Translations under genes and position numbers: made by a program
NCBI RefSeq assembly: GCF_002414005.1
Contig: NZ_DHYG01000008.1
Coordinates: forward strand, 29,914-93,913
Length of the DNA: 64,000 nt
From: Psychrobacter sp. UBA5136
GTDB taxonomy: Bacteria > Pseudomonadota > Gammaproteobacteria > Pseudomonadales > Moraxellaceae
Direction of reading: 5' to 3'
Notes under the pieces: generated by a model
Told to the model about the DNA's origin: nothing
Databases searched by the model: none
The model's input: the letters and a program-made list of their open reading frames with translations, nothing else
Shown: positions 44,657 to 53,714 of the stretch, in pieces
How positions within the stretch are numbered: position 1 is the first letter of the stretch
Layout of the letters: each line of letters opens with the position of its first letter

Positions 44657-45247
44657 ATGACCTGTGAATTTTCTATAAAAACCTTTGATGAGCTGACCAC
44701 CGTTGATCTTTATCATATTTTAAAAGCCCGCTCGCAAGTATTTGTGGTCGAGCAAAACTGCCCGTATCAAGACATGGACGAGGTGGATTTTGATTGCTTG
44801 CATTTAGTCGCCCATCAAAACGAAGCTTTGGTTGGCTATTGCCGCATCATCCCGCCGCAATTTAATCACAAAAAATCCTCGGTCAATCCGTCGGGTCCGA
44901 TACCGGCAATTGGCAGAGTGCTTGTGCTCGCAGAGCACCGCGGCAATGGCGTTGCCCGTCAAATGATGCTTGAGGCCATCAAATACTGCCGTAAAAAATA
45001 TGGCAAAAAAACCATTATTATCTCCGCCCAGTCTTACTTGCTAAACTTTTACGAATCACTGGGGTTTATTCCTGAAGGTGAGCGCTATCTTGAAGATGGT
45101 ATTGAGCATGTCACCATGGTTTTACCTGTCATTAAAAAAGTAAAGATAAAAAAAGAAAGTTCGGGAATGGTCAGCAATATCCTCAGTTTTTTACTCTTGA
45201 TACTGGCCGTTTTATTTATTGTGGGTTTGGTTTATCTCATGGTGTAA
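44657..45247 (+). CDS. ElaA-like GNAT acetyltransferase with C-terminal membrane span
   Basis: 196 residues from ATG 44657 (a TTG two codons upstream is possible). The first 150 follow ElaA-type GNATs: LYHILKARSQVFVVEQNCPY at the start, GYCRIIPP, then IGRVLVLAEHRGNGVARQMM (acetyl-CoA loop) and NFYESLGFIPEGERYLEDG. Instead of ending there, a Lys-rich linker leads to a 20-residue hydrophobic span (LSFLLLILAVLFIVGLVYLM) at the very end, so it is probably tail-anchored in the inner membrane with the enzyme facing the cytosol. Substrate unknown. Membrane-anchored ElaA is unusual. Confidence 0.85.
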   Translation: MTCEFSIKTFDELTTVDLYHILKARSQVFVVEQNCPYQDMDEVDFDCLHLVAHQNEALVGYCRIIPPQFNHKKSSVNPSGPIPAIGRVLVLAEHRGNGVARQMMLEAIKYCRKKYGKKTIIISAQSYLLNFYESLGFIPEGERYLEDGIEHVTMVLPVIKKVKIKKESSGMVSNILSFLLLILAVLFIVGLVYLMV

Positions 45248-45386
45248 ATCATTAAACAATAAAACAGTCTTACACGACTTCACTGTTGTTCGATATTGAG
45301 TATGCTATTTTTGATGCATCACTGATTGATAAAACATTTAGCTTATTAATCGCTCAAATATTGGTTTCAAGGAAGAGGTAACGACT

Positions 45387-46901
45387 ATGTCCATTCAAAA
45401 TGCCACGGTAGAGAGCAATGTTCGTCCCGAGTATGACGATGAAATTCAAAAAATCGCCGATTACGTGCTTAATTACTCTATCGATAATGACTCGCCTAAT
45501 AGCGCGGATGCTTGGAATACCGCCCGTTACTGCCTGATGGACACCTTAGGCTGCGGATTACTGGCACTGCGCTTTCCTGAATGCACCAAGCACCTGGGAC
45601 CCGATTGCGCCGATCAAATCACCCCTCATGGCGCACGCGTGCCCGGTACACCGCACAGGTTAGACCCCATCAAAGCTGCCTTTGATATTGGCTGTATGGT
45701 GCGCTGGCTTGATTATAACGACACGTGGCTTGCTGCTGAATGGGGGCATCCTTCGGACAACTTGGGTGGGATTTTGGCAGTGGCGGACTATATCAGTCAG
45801 CAAAATATTAGCCAAAATAAAGCACCGCTCACCATGCGCGACGTATTAGAAGCAATGATTATGGCGCACGAAATTCAAGGCGTGCTTGCTTTAGACAACT
45901 CCTTCAACCGCGTCGGGCTCGATCATGTGTTTTTAGTAAAACTGGCCTCAACGGCGGTGGTTGCTAAACTCTATAAATTACCACGCGAGCGCATTATGGC
46001 GGCGATCTCGCAAGCGATTGTCGATGGTCAGGCGCTGCGTACCTATCGCCATGCGCCAAATGCTGGTAGCCGCAAATCTTGGGCGGCAGGCGATGCGACC
46101 AGTCGCGCGGTACGCTTGGTCGATATCACCCGCCGCGGCGAGATGGGTATCCCGGGCGCTTTGACCGCACCGCAATGGGGGTTTTATGATGTCTTATTTA
46201 GCCATACTAATAAAGACCTCGCACTCAAACCTGAAAATGAGCGCCGTTTTACCTTCCAGCGCGATTTTGGCAGTTACGTGATGGAAAATATTTTATTTAA
46301 AATCAGCTTCCCTGCCGAGTTTCATGCTCAGACTGCGTGCGAAGCGGCGGTTATCTTGCATCCACGCGTCGACGATAGAGTCGATGAGATTGAAAAAATT
46401 GTCCTGACCACGCATGATTCAGCCATTCGAATCATCTCCAAAGAAGGCGCGCTTGCCAATCCTGCTGATCGCGATCATTGTTTGCAATATATGGTTGCCG
46501 TACCTTTATTAACGGGCGATCTGATGGCAGAGAATTATGAAGACGATTACCACGCGCAGCATCATATTTTGATTGATGGTCTACGGCGTAAGATGGTCGT
46601 CGTCGAAGATCCCAATTATTCAAAAGACTACCATGACCCAAGCAAACGCTCGATTGCCAACGCCATTCAAGTATTTTTTAAAGATGGCAGTAGTACCGAT
46701 AAAGTTGCTATCGAATATCCTATTGGGCATAAACGCCGCCGCGCAGAAGGCATCCCAGTACTCAAAGCAAAGTTTCGAGCGAGTTTGGCAACGCGATTTA
46801 TTGACAGTCGCTGTGCAGAAATTTATGCTCTTTGTGATGATCAAGAGCGTTTAGAGCAAACGCCAGTTAATGCATTTATGGATTTATTTGTCGCCAATTA
46901 G
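45387..46901 (+). CDS. prpD: 2-methylcitrate dehydratase PrpD
   Basis: 504 residues, MmgE/PrpD family; an iron-sulfur-independent 2-methylcitrate dehydratase giving 2-methyl-cis-aconitate. Diagnostic segments: [70 protein letters not shown] and [15 protein letters not shown]. Since AcnD plus PrpF carry out the same conversion by another route, the locus encodes two alternatives, possibly for iron-poor and iron-rich states. AAGGAAGAGG lies before the ATG. The gene is separated from the other prp genes by an ABC exporter and a GNAT gene. Confidence 0.94.
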   Translation: MSIQNATVESNVRPEYDDEIQKIADYVLNYSIDNDSPNSADAWNTARYCLMDTLGCGLLALRFPECTKHLGPDCADQITPHGARVPGTPHRLDPIKAAFDIGCMVRWLDYNDTWLAAEWGHPSDNLGGILAVADYISQQNISQNKAPLTMRDVLEAMIMAHEIQGVLALDNSFNRVGLDHVFLVKLASTAVVAKLYKLPRERIMAAISQAIVDGQALRTYRHAPNAGSRKSWAAGDATSRAVRLVDITRRGEMGIPGALTAPQWGFYDVLFSHTNKDLALKPENERRFTFQRDFGSYVMENILFKISFPAEFHAQTACEAAVILHPRVDDRVDEIEKIVLTTHDSAIRIISKEGALANPADRDHCLQYMVAVPLLTGDLMAENYEDDYHAQHHILIDGLRRKMVVVEDPNYSKDYHDPSKRSIANAIQVFFKDGSSTDKVAIEYPIGHKRRRAEGIPVLKAKFRASLATRFIDSRCAEIYALCDDQERLEQTPVNAFMDLFVAN

Positions 46902-47019
46902 TAGTTTAACCATGCAACATGGCAACCTGTAACATTGCGACTTTATAACTTGCTTTTAAAACCTTATAACCTAATTGGGCAGCGCTCATATTAAGCTTTT
47001 ATATGGATATCACCGCATT

Positions 47020-48441
47020 ATGCTATCACCCCAAGACCAATTGACCGAGCTGGTACGCACGCTTGAGACGCAGCAACACGTCTTTGCCACCGATCCGCTG
47101 CTCATCACAGAAAAGCTGCAAGGTGAGGAGGGAAAACCCATCCAAAAGTTGCACCGCCGCGCCTCGCGTATCGATAGTAATGGCGCGTTGGCACGGGTTT
47201 TGGGCAAAATTGATGGGCGCATCAAAGCCATCATGCTGGTTATGAGCGTGGCATGGTGCATTTCAGGATTTTTGGGGTTATTTACCCTCCTTCAGACCAA
47301 GGTGGTTAATTTCTTCTATGTGCTGGTCTGCCTGCTTGGGTTTCATACCGTGATGCTAGTGGGCTGGCTCGTCATGACTTTATTTAACCAAGGCAAACAG
47401 TCGTCAAATTGGTTTGCCAGTTTTGTCAGTCCAAGCTATCTGATACGCGGAAAGGATGATGTGACCAAGGCGGCAGTTGATTTGTACGAGCGCCAGCTAC
47501 AACACAGCGGCATGCGCTGGTATTTGGGGCGCTTTAGTCACCAATTGTGGCTTGCTACCTTGACCGGCATGCTACTGGCGATTGTTTTTTTATTGATTGT
47601 GCGTCAGTATAGCTTTAGCTGGGAGTCGACATTATTGTCTGATCAGGCGCTGATTACCCTCACCCAAATCCTTGGTTGGCTGCCAAGCAAGGTTGGATTT
47701 ACGGTGCCGGACAGTAGCGCTATCGTACAAAGTCGTTTGGTGACCGATGCCATGCCGTTGTCGATGGCGCGGCAGTGGGCAGGTTTACTGGTCGGCAGCT
47801 TGCTGATGTACGGTATCGTACCAAGGGCGCTTGCATGGGCATTTTGTGCATTGATGTTTCGCCGTAAAAAAATGCGTTTGGATATTAAACAGCCCTATTA
47901 TCAAAAGATTTTAAATTTTTGGCAACGGCAAGTGACGGATGCCGATGATTTTAAAGAAGCGCCCGCGCCTATCGCCCCAAAAGCGACGGTCAGCGCTGGC
48001 AAGAAGTTGGTTGCGTTACTTGAGTATCCATCAAAGCAACAAAATTGGTGGCAAGCGGGCCTTGATGAGGGTCAACATGAAGTGGAAGATTTCGGTATCT
48101 TGGATGACCGCGATGATATGGCTTGCTTAAAGGCTTACCTAGATAAGCATCCGGTACAGGTTTTGATTGGTATTCATAGCAGCGCGCTACCTGATCGCGG
48201 CACCTTGCGCAAACTTGACCAAATCGCAAGTCATGCAAAAGATGGACTGATTGTACAATTGCTAAGTAATACGAATCTCACCGATAATCAGCCTGATACC
48301 GTTAGCTTAGATGATGGTTTAAATACTTCAAATAGTCCAGACCTCACAACGCAAGCATCGAAGCAGCTTTTAGAAAACCAAAAGCTTCGTTATCAGCAAT
48401 GGCAAACCGCCCTTGCCGCTCGAAAAATCGGCTTGGTTTAG
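47020..48441 (+). CDS. DUF2868 family membrane protein
   Basis: 473 residues from ATG 47020 (TTG at 46975 is an alternative). Four or five hydrophobic spans in the first 300 residues (for example AIMLVMSVAWCISGFLGLF and LWLATLTGMLLAIVFLLIV) are followed by a cytosolic part. I place it in the DUF2868 family from its layout and its partnership with the DUF3482 GTPase downstream, a gene pair seen across gammaproteobacteria. Function is unknown. The 55-bp gap to the next gene suggests an operon. Confidence 0.8.
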   Translation: MLSPQDQLTELVRTLETQQHVFATDPLLITEKLQGEEGKPIQKLHRRASRIDSNGALARVLGKIDGRIKAIMLVMSVAWCISGFLGLFTLLQTKVVNFFYVLVCLLGFHTVMLVGWLVMTLFNQGKQSSNWFASFVSPSYLIRGKDDVTKAAVDLYERQLQHSGMRWYLGRFSHQLWLATLTGMLLAIVFLLIVRQYSFSWESTLLSDQALITLTQILGWLPSKVGFTVPDSSAIVQSRLVTDAMPLSMARQWAGLLVGSLLMYGIVPRALAWAFCALMFRRKKMRLDIKQPYYQKILNFWQRQVTDADDFKEAPAPIAPKATVSAGKKLVALLEYPSKQQNWWQAGLDEGQHEVEDFGILDDRDDMACLKAYLDKHPVQVLIGIHSSALPDRGTLRKLDQIASHAKDGLIVQLLSNTNLTDNQPDTVSLDDGLNTSNSPDLTTQASKQLLENQKLRYQQWQTALAARKIGLV

Positions 48442-48496
48442 CTTGGTGACGTCTTTTAATACCGATACTCAATAATATTAATAATAAGATTCTATT

Positions 48497-50083
48497 ATGA
48501 ATAGTGACCATAACAGCGACAATAATAATCAACAAAATAATACTGATAATGACGAGATCTCGTTAAGTAAATTTGCTGCGCCTATTAATACCGCTAATAG
48601 TACCGCTAAAAAAACCATTGCCAGTGGCGAAGCCTTAAAATTAGCAGTCGTTGGTCATACCAATACCGGTAAGACCTCGCTACTACGTACGCTATTACGT
48701 GATGTGTATTTTGGGGAAGTGAAAAACGAAGCCGCCACCACGCGCCATGTCGAGCGCGCACAATTAACAGATAGTCAAACGGGCGAAGTGCTGGTGGTGC
48801 TTTATGATACGCCGGGGTTAGAAGATGTTTCAGGACTGATGGATTGGCTCGAAGACAATACTGCCAGTCGCCGTGATGGTATTGAGCGTTTGCAGCAGTT
48901 TTTGGCAGCCGACATTGCCCAAGGCAGTGATGCGCTAACTGGCAATGGTAGCAATGAGGACTACAGCCAAGAAGCCAAGGTTATCCGTCAGCTGCTGGCA
49001 AGTGATATGGCCATTTATGTCGTCGATGCGCGTGAGCCTGTCCTCGGTAAATATAAAGACGAGCTGGCCATTTTATCTTGGGCGGCGATACCTGTGATGC
49101 CGGTATTTAACTTTACCGACAGTCAGGATGCCAATATCGATGAATGGCAGACGATGTTGGCAAGACGCAATTTGCACATCTCAACGCGTTTTGATTCCGT
49201 GGCTTTTGAGTTTAAGGATGAGATGCGCTTATGGCAAAATCTCGCCACCATGCTCACCCATTCGGAGATGCTTGAGCAATTAATGGCACGCCGTACAGAA
49301 GAATGGGCCCAGCTCTATGATGAAGCCAATATCATCATTGCAGATTTTTTATTAAATGTTGCTTCTTTTGTACGTGAAATCAGCGAAGACGACGACCCAA
49401 TGCCCGTGCTTGAGCAAATGCAAGAAGCGGTTAGGCAAAGTGAGCGGACGATGCAGCACAGCCTGCTCAACTTATATAAATTTTATGATAATGCCGTGGC
49501 AGCAACGCCGCTTGAATTAAAAGCCTATCAGCAAGACCCATTTGACCCTGAGCTGCTTAAGAGCTACGGCATTCGCACCACATCGGGTGCAGCAGCTGGC
49601 GCGTTATTGGGTTTGGGCATTGATGCGGCGGCACTCGGCACAACGTTAGGCTTGGGCGCGGCCATAGGTGGTATCGCAGGCGGGCTACTATCGAATACCA
49701 GTAGTATTGCTGATAGAATCACGGGGGTAAAACGCTTATATATCGACCCTGCCACCCTAACCTTGCTTGCCACGCGCGCGATAGATTTACTCACCGCCTT
49801 GCGTCATCGCGGTCATGCCGCAACCGATGCCACCCAACTGATATATAGCGGCGCAAAAAATGATGCTGACATGTCAAATAACGACAATTTAAGTAACGAT
49901 AATAAAGACAATATCATGACGCCATGGCCGCCGCATAAATTACCCAGTGAGCTTAAAAAAGCGCGCGGCAAACCGCAATGGTCCTCGCTTAGTAGTGGTA
50001 AGTCCGAACAAGCTCAGTCACTACGTGCTGATATGGCGTGGTCGCTGGCAAGTAAACTCCAGTCATATAAACCTGAGACTTGA
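48497..50083 (+). CDS. DUF3482-type GTPase
   Basis: 528 residues. G1 motif GHTNTGKTS (near 52-60), a G2-like Thr in AATTRHVERA, and G3 DTPGLED are visible; NFTDSQD may serve as G4. The rest of the GTPase domain is followed by a DUF3482-type region with a hydrophobic Gly/Ala-rich segment (GALLGLGIDAAALGTTLG and AIGGIAGGLL) that may insert into or touch a membrane. Asn/Asp-rich stretches lie at the N-terminus and near 460-475. With the DUF2868 partner it forms a membrane-associated GTPase pair of unknown role. Convergent with the ArsA-like gene 14 bp away. Confidence 0.82.
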   Translation: MNSDHNSDNNNQQNNTDNDEISLSKFAAPINTANSTAKKTIASGEALKLAVVGHTNTGKTSLLRTLLRDVYFGEVKNEAATTRHVERAQLTDSQTGEVLVVLYDTPGLEDVSGLMDWLEDNTASRRDGIERLQQFLAADIAQGSDALTGNGSNEDYSQEAKVIRQLLASDMAIYVVDAREPVLGKYKDELAILSWAAIPVMPVFNFTDSQDANIDEWQTMLARRNLHISTRFDSVAFEFKDEMRLWQNLATMLTHSEMLEQLMARRTEEWAQLYDEANIIIADFLLNVASFVREISEDDDPMPVLEQMQEAVRQSERTMQHSLLNLYKFYDNAVAATPLELKAYQQDPFDPELLKSYGIRTTSGAAAGALLGLGIDAAALGTTLGLGAAIGGIAGGLLSNTSSIADRITGVKRLYIDPATLTLLATRAIDLLTALRHRGHAATDATQLIYSGAKNDADMSNNDNLSNDNKDNIMTPWPPHKLPSELKKARGKPQWSSLSSGKSEQAQSLRADMAWSLASKLQSYKPET

Positions 50084-50097
50084 TATCGTTATATGCT

Positions 50098-51141
50098 TTA
50101 CGATAATGGGCGTAATAATGCACCTAGTGCCTCAGTACCGCGTACGTCTGTTTGCTGTAGATAAATCGGATATAGTGGGTAATTGGAAAAACTGTTGTCA
50201 ATATCCTGCAGCAGTTGCTGTTGCCGCTCAGCACGCAGCCGCCAAAACTCATCTGACTGCGCAGGCGCTATCAGCTGATTGATAACTATCGCAGATGGGT
50301 TAAGTTTACTCTCTTCTAACTGTTCGATAGCGCGTTTGGTTTCTGCCAATGGTAGTACATCGGCAGTCATGACCAGGACAATCGCTGTCTTTGTACGGTC
50401 ATGAAGTAATATTCCTGCTTGCCGAAAGAGTGCTTTACGTTTTTCTAGGACTGCTACCGCTTGCTCCCAGCGGTCAGGTTTTTTTGCGGCAAACGGATTT
50501 GGCACATCTTTTTTATCTATTTTTTTATCGATGTCTTTTTGATTGCTCTTTTGATTGTGACTGTCTAAATGGTTCGCTACTGAGCGCAATTTTGCCTGCC
50601 GCCGTTGCTGTGCCAATAGCCCATCTGTCCACGCACCCATCATCTCAGGCAATACGAGTAAGCGCAACGTATGGCCAGTGGGCGCCGTATCAAAAATAAT
50701 ATGTTGGTAATTGGCATCTGCTGCCGTGATTAAATGCTGACACATAGATTCGAGCATTGCCGCTTCTTGGGCGCCAGGTGCCGATTTTGATAACCGCAGG
50801 TGCTCACGGATTTTGGGCATCATATCTGGATTGGCGTAAGATTTAATGGTAGATTCAATTTGAGCAAAATGCGCATCGACGATGACATCGGGGTTGAGCT
50901 CGATAGCATCAAAATAAGGGGTGACGGCAGTTTTTTCGTTATTAAGCCTTACATTTAGTACATCACCTAAGCTATGCGCCGGATCGGTTGAGACAATCAA
51001 GGTCTTTTTTTGCTGGCTAGCATAATAACTGGCCAGTGCCGCAGCCGTTGTGGTCTTGCCCACCCCGCCCTTGCCGCCAATAAAGATAATAGGCTGCGTT
51101 GCTAATTGATCTACCAAACCGTGTAGAGCGTGTAATGCCAT
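50098..51141 (-). CDS. ArsA/Get3-family ATPase
   Basis: 347 residues, a single ArsA-type ATPase domain. Deviant Walker A GKGGVGKTTTAAALA (residues 22-36), DPAHSLGDVLN (switch I region), and DTAPTGHTLRLLVLPEMM (ArsA signature) are intact. The Get3 Cys pair and the ArsA metal Cys triad are not evident. Near residues 190-215 lies a Lys/Asp/Asn-rich insertion. No arsenic genes are adjacent. The gene upstream on the same strand encodes a small protein ending in Cys-Cys, which may be a partner or client. No strong terminator follows. Confidence 0.88.
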   Translation of the reverse strand: MALHALHGLVDQLATQPIIFIGGKGGVGKTTTAAALASYYASQQKKTLIVSTDPAHSLGDVLNVRLNNEKTAVTPYFDAIELNPDVIVDAHFAQIESTIKSYANPDMMPKIREHLRLSKSAPGAQEAAMLESMCQHLITAADANYQHIIFDTAPTGHTLRLLVLPEMMGAWTDGLLAQQRRQAKLRSVANHLDSHNQKSNQKDIDKKIDKKDVPNPFAAKKPDRWEQAVAVLEKRKALFRQAGILLHDRTKTAIVLVMTADVLPLAETKRAIEQLEESKLNPSAIVINQLIAPAQSDEFWRLRAERQQQLLQDIDNSFSNYPLYPIYLQQTDVRGTEALGALLRPLS

Positions 51142-51200
51142 ATTCGTGTCTCAATTTTAATTCGTATAACTTTTATCTTTACCCAGTCACTACCCGGCCA

Positions 51201-51569
51201 CTAACAGCAACCAACGTGGTCAAAGGGGCATTTATCCATACCCATGCGCGTATGCCACTCATGGAAATTTTCTAAAAATAACGGCTGCAACTCTAAGGTA
51301 TAAAAGCTGGCAGGATTATCAATCCCTAGGCTTTCTGCAAACATCAGCAGCATAAAAAAATCTTCTTCATCACGTGCCGCCCGTGCCATCGTTTGGCGAT
51401 ACGGTGCATGATAAAACTCATTGAGTCCCGTCACAAAACGCTGCCACCATGGCAATGTGTTTTCTACATTTTTTGCAGCTTCTAGCGGCTCGTTTTTTTT
51501 GATTTTATTGTTCATAATTTGCTCAAACAGTTTGCTCGTCTTTTCCGTTTTTTTCTCATTCTTTATCAT
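51201..51569 (-). CDS. cory-CC-star-type small protein (C-terminal Cys-Cys)
   Basis: 122 residues (or 104 from an internal Met at 51515). The N-terminus is charged; the conserved part runs from WWQRFVTGLNEFYHAPYRQT through RDEEDFFMLLMFAESLGIDN to EWHTRMGMDKCPFDHVGCC, with Cys114 and a terminal Cys121-Cys122 just before the stop. This layout matches, from memory, the small family annotated as cory-CC-star, found with ArsA-like ATPases. The terminal Cys pair could bind a metal or be modified. It is upstream of the ArsA-like gene by 59 bp, so co-transcription is likely. Biological role unknown. Confidence 0.75.
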   Translation of the reverse strand: MIKNEKKTEKTSKLFEQIMNNKIKKNEPLEAAKNVENTLPWWQRFVTGLNEFYHAPYRQTMARAARDEEDFFMLLMFAESLGIDNPASFYTLELQPLFLENFHEWHTRMGMDKCPFDHVGCC

Positions 51570-51603
51570 ATATCATGCCTATCTCTATGATGCCTGCCTC
51601 ACA

Positions 51604-51639
51604 CAAAAAACGCCAGCAATTGCTGCTAGCGTTTTTTTT
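51604..51639. terminator. terminator after cstA
   Basis: Stem AAAAACGC-x-CAGCAA pairing with TTGCTG-xxx-GCGTTTTT, with A- and T-runs on both sides. On the minus strand it ends the cstA message before the small cory-CC-star gene. Confidence 0.75.
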
Positions 51640-51671
51640 ATACAGATATGAGTTATAGATTTTAACCTTAA

Positions 51672-53351
51672 TTAAGTATCCCTTTTGTCTTTATATGACG
51701 TCCACTCTTTACGCAGTACGGACAGACTCTCAAACGTCACTAAAATCGTTGCGATTAAAATGATGATATCCATAATGATGAGCAGCCAATTACCCTCAGT
51801 ATAAAAGGTTTTTAGCTGAATCAATAACGCAAAAACGGTCATAACAAGTAAGAACGACAAAGGTGCTAAGGTGTACCAAACTGCTCTGCCTTTACGTAAT
51901 AAAATAACTGTGACAATCATCAGGGTTAAAGCTGCCATGAGCTGGTTGGTGGTACCAAATAATGGCCAGATAATCATGCCGCCTGCACCGTCAATGCCGC
52001 CTGCACCAAACGCCAATAGCAGACAGCTTCCAACGGCAAGTAAAGTAGCTACGACACTCTTGCTTAGCACTGGAATATTATAAAACTCCCCAAACTCTTG
52101 GAAGATATAACGCTGCAAACGTACGCCAGTATCCATCGTGGTGCCGGCGAATAAAGCCGCCATGACAGTGAGCATCGTTTGTGATAGCACCATATCGATA
52201 CCAACGCCTGCATTTAATATGGTTGCACCGCCATCGATAAAGGCACCGATAGAGCCGTCACCAAATTTTTGATACACCGCCTGCCAATCGCCGAGCGTCG
52301 CAAAACCTGCGGTGGCAGCAAGAATGGCACCCAGCGCGAGCATGCCTTCGCCCATGGCCCCAAAGTAACCGACAAAACGTACGTCGCCTTCTTTATCAAT
52401 CTGTTTAGAAGTCGTTCCGGTGGCCACTAAACCGTGGAATCCTGAGATAGCACCGCAAGCAATCGTAACGAACAATAATGGCATTAATGACGGCGTACCG
52501 ACGGGCAAATCATGATTAATCGCTGGCGCGACAATGTTTGGCGTCGCAATAAATACGGCGGCATACAATAAAATCAAACCAACAAATAACTGTAGCCCAT
52601 TAATATAATCGCGCGGCTGCAATAGCATCCATACCGGTAACAAAGACGCAATCGCGGCATAGGTAAATAAGATAATGATCCATAAAGCGTTATCAGGTAG
52701 CCCCATAAAAGTTTCTGGTAACACGACTGGGAACATGGGACCCAGATAGATAAGTCCATATAGGGCGACGACGCCGATGATGGAGACCCAAACCAGATTC
52801 ATCTTATAGCGGTAAATACACTGACCAATGATAAAGGCCACGACCAATGCGCCCCAGACAGGTAGCACAGAAGACGGCGTTTTTATCATCATATTGGCGA
52901 TAGCAACGCCGAATACCGCGTTTACCATCAATAGCAGTAAGAAAATGATGACCATCATTAAGCTACGCACGCGTGTGCCCATGACGGTACCAGCAATCGA
53001 GCCAATAGATTGACCCTTATTGCGCATACTGGCCCAAATGGCTGACATATCATGTACGCCTGCCATAAAAATGGTGCCTAAAACCACCCAGATAATGGCC
53101 GGCACCCAGCCCCAAATAACCGCAATCGCAGGACCAATAATCGGCGCTGCCCCTGCTACTGAGGTAAAATGATGCCCCCACAATACATATTTATTGGTGG
53201 GGATATAATCGACCCCATCTTTCATCGTATGGGCTGGCGTGGGACGACTGTTGTCCAATGCCAAAATCTTAGTGGCGATAAATTTTGAGTAAAACAGATA
53301 ACCGCAGAGCATCGCGGCGACACCAATTAACAGTACAATAGCACTATTCAT
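51672..53351 (-). CDS. cstA: CstA-type transporter (carbon starvation protein A family)
   Basis: 559 residues with many hydrophobic spans. Typical CstA segments include the N-terminal NKYVLWGHHFTSVAGAAPI (before IGPAIAVIWGWVPAI), then GVHDMSAIWASMRNKGQSI, CGAISGFHGLVATGTTSKQ and WPLFGTTNQLMAALTL near the end. In E. coli CstA and BtsT import peptides or pyruvate. E. coli CstA is about 700 residues, so this is the shorter type. The small DUF466 gene that often follows cstA is missing; the cory-CC-star gene occupies that position. GGGAGAG precedes the ATG. Confidence 0.9.
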   Translation of the reverse strand: MNSAIVLLIGVAAMLCGYLFYSKFIATKILALDNSRPTPAHTMKDGVDYIPTNKYVLWGHHFTSVAGAAPIIGPAIAVIWGWVPAIIWVVLGTIFMAGVHDMSAIWASMRNKGQSIGSIAGTVMGTRVRSLMMVIIFLLLLMVNAVFGVAIANMMIKTPSSVLPVWGALVVAFIIGQCIYRYKMNLVWVSIIGVVALYGLIYLGPMFPVVLPETFMGLPDNALWIIILFTYAAIASLLPVWMLLQPRDYINGLQLFVGLILLYAAVFIATPNIVAPAINHDLPVGTPSLMPLLFVTIACGAISGFHGLVATGTTSKQIDKEGDVRFVGYFGAMGEGMLALGAILAATAGFATLGDWQAVYQKFGDGSIGAFIDGGATILNAGVGIDMVLSQTMLTVMAALFAGTTMDTGVRLQRYIFQEFGEFYNIPVLSKSVVATLLAVGSCLLLAFGAGGIDGAGGMIIWPLFGTTNQLMAALTLMIVTVILLRKGRAVWYTLAPLSFLLVMTVFALLIQLKTFYTEGNWLLIIMDIIILIATILVTFESLSVLRKEWTSYKDKRDT

Positions 53352-53714
53352 CTTATCTCTCCCTAGACAAGTAGTAGATAGCCTTATAAGTTCAAGCTTT
53401 TTAAATTAAAATCCAAAAAATATGCTAGATTAGTGAGCAGTGAGAGACTCGGCTCACTGCTTATTAAGAGAACAGTTATCAAGAATAATAGTTATTAAAA
53501 AAAACAGCTATTAAGGAAATAACAGCACCCCTTCAAATCATTATTGGTTAACAAAGCATTACATTTTACAGTGAAGACAGGCGGCTAAGCAGTCATAAAG
53601 TATGGTGAGTCTTTACTTATTCTGTGCTTAGCGTTCTATGTCTTGAATAGTAACTTATTTAACAGTAATTGTAACGTTGGTGAAACACTAAAAACAATAA
53701 ATACAGGAGTTATA
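53352..53714. promoter_or_regulatory. divergent region with a hairpin upstream of cstA
   Basis: 363 bp between divergent starts. A perfect 9-bp inverted repeat AGCAGTGAG (53436-53444) / CTCACTGCT (53453-53461) with an 8-base loop lies about 90 bp upstream of cstA and could be an operator or an RNA hairpin. The rest is AT-rich with ACAGGAG just before the ATG at 53715. Confidence 0.4.
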
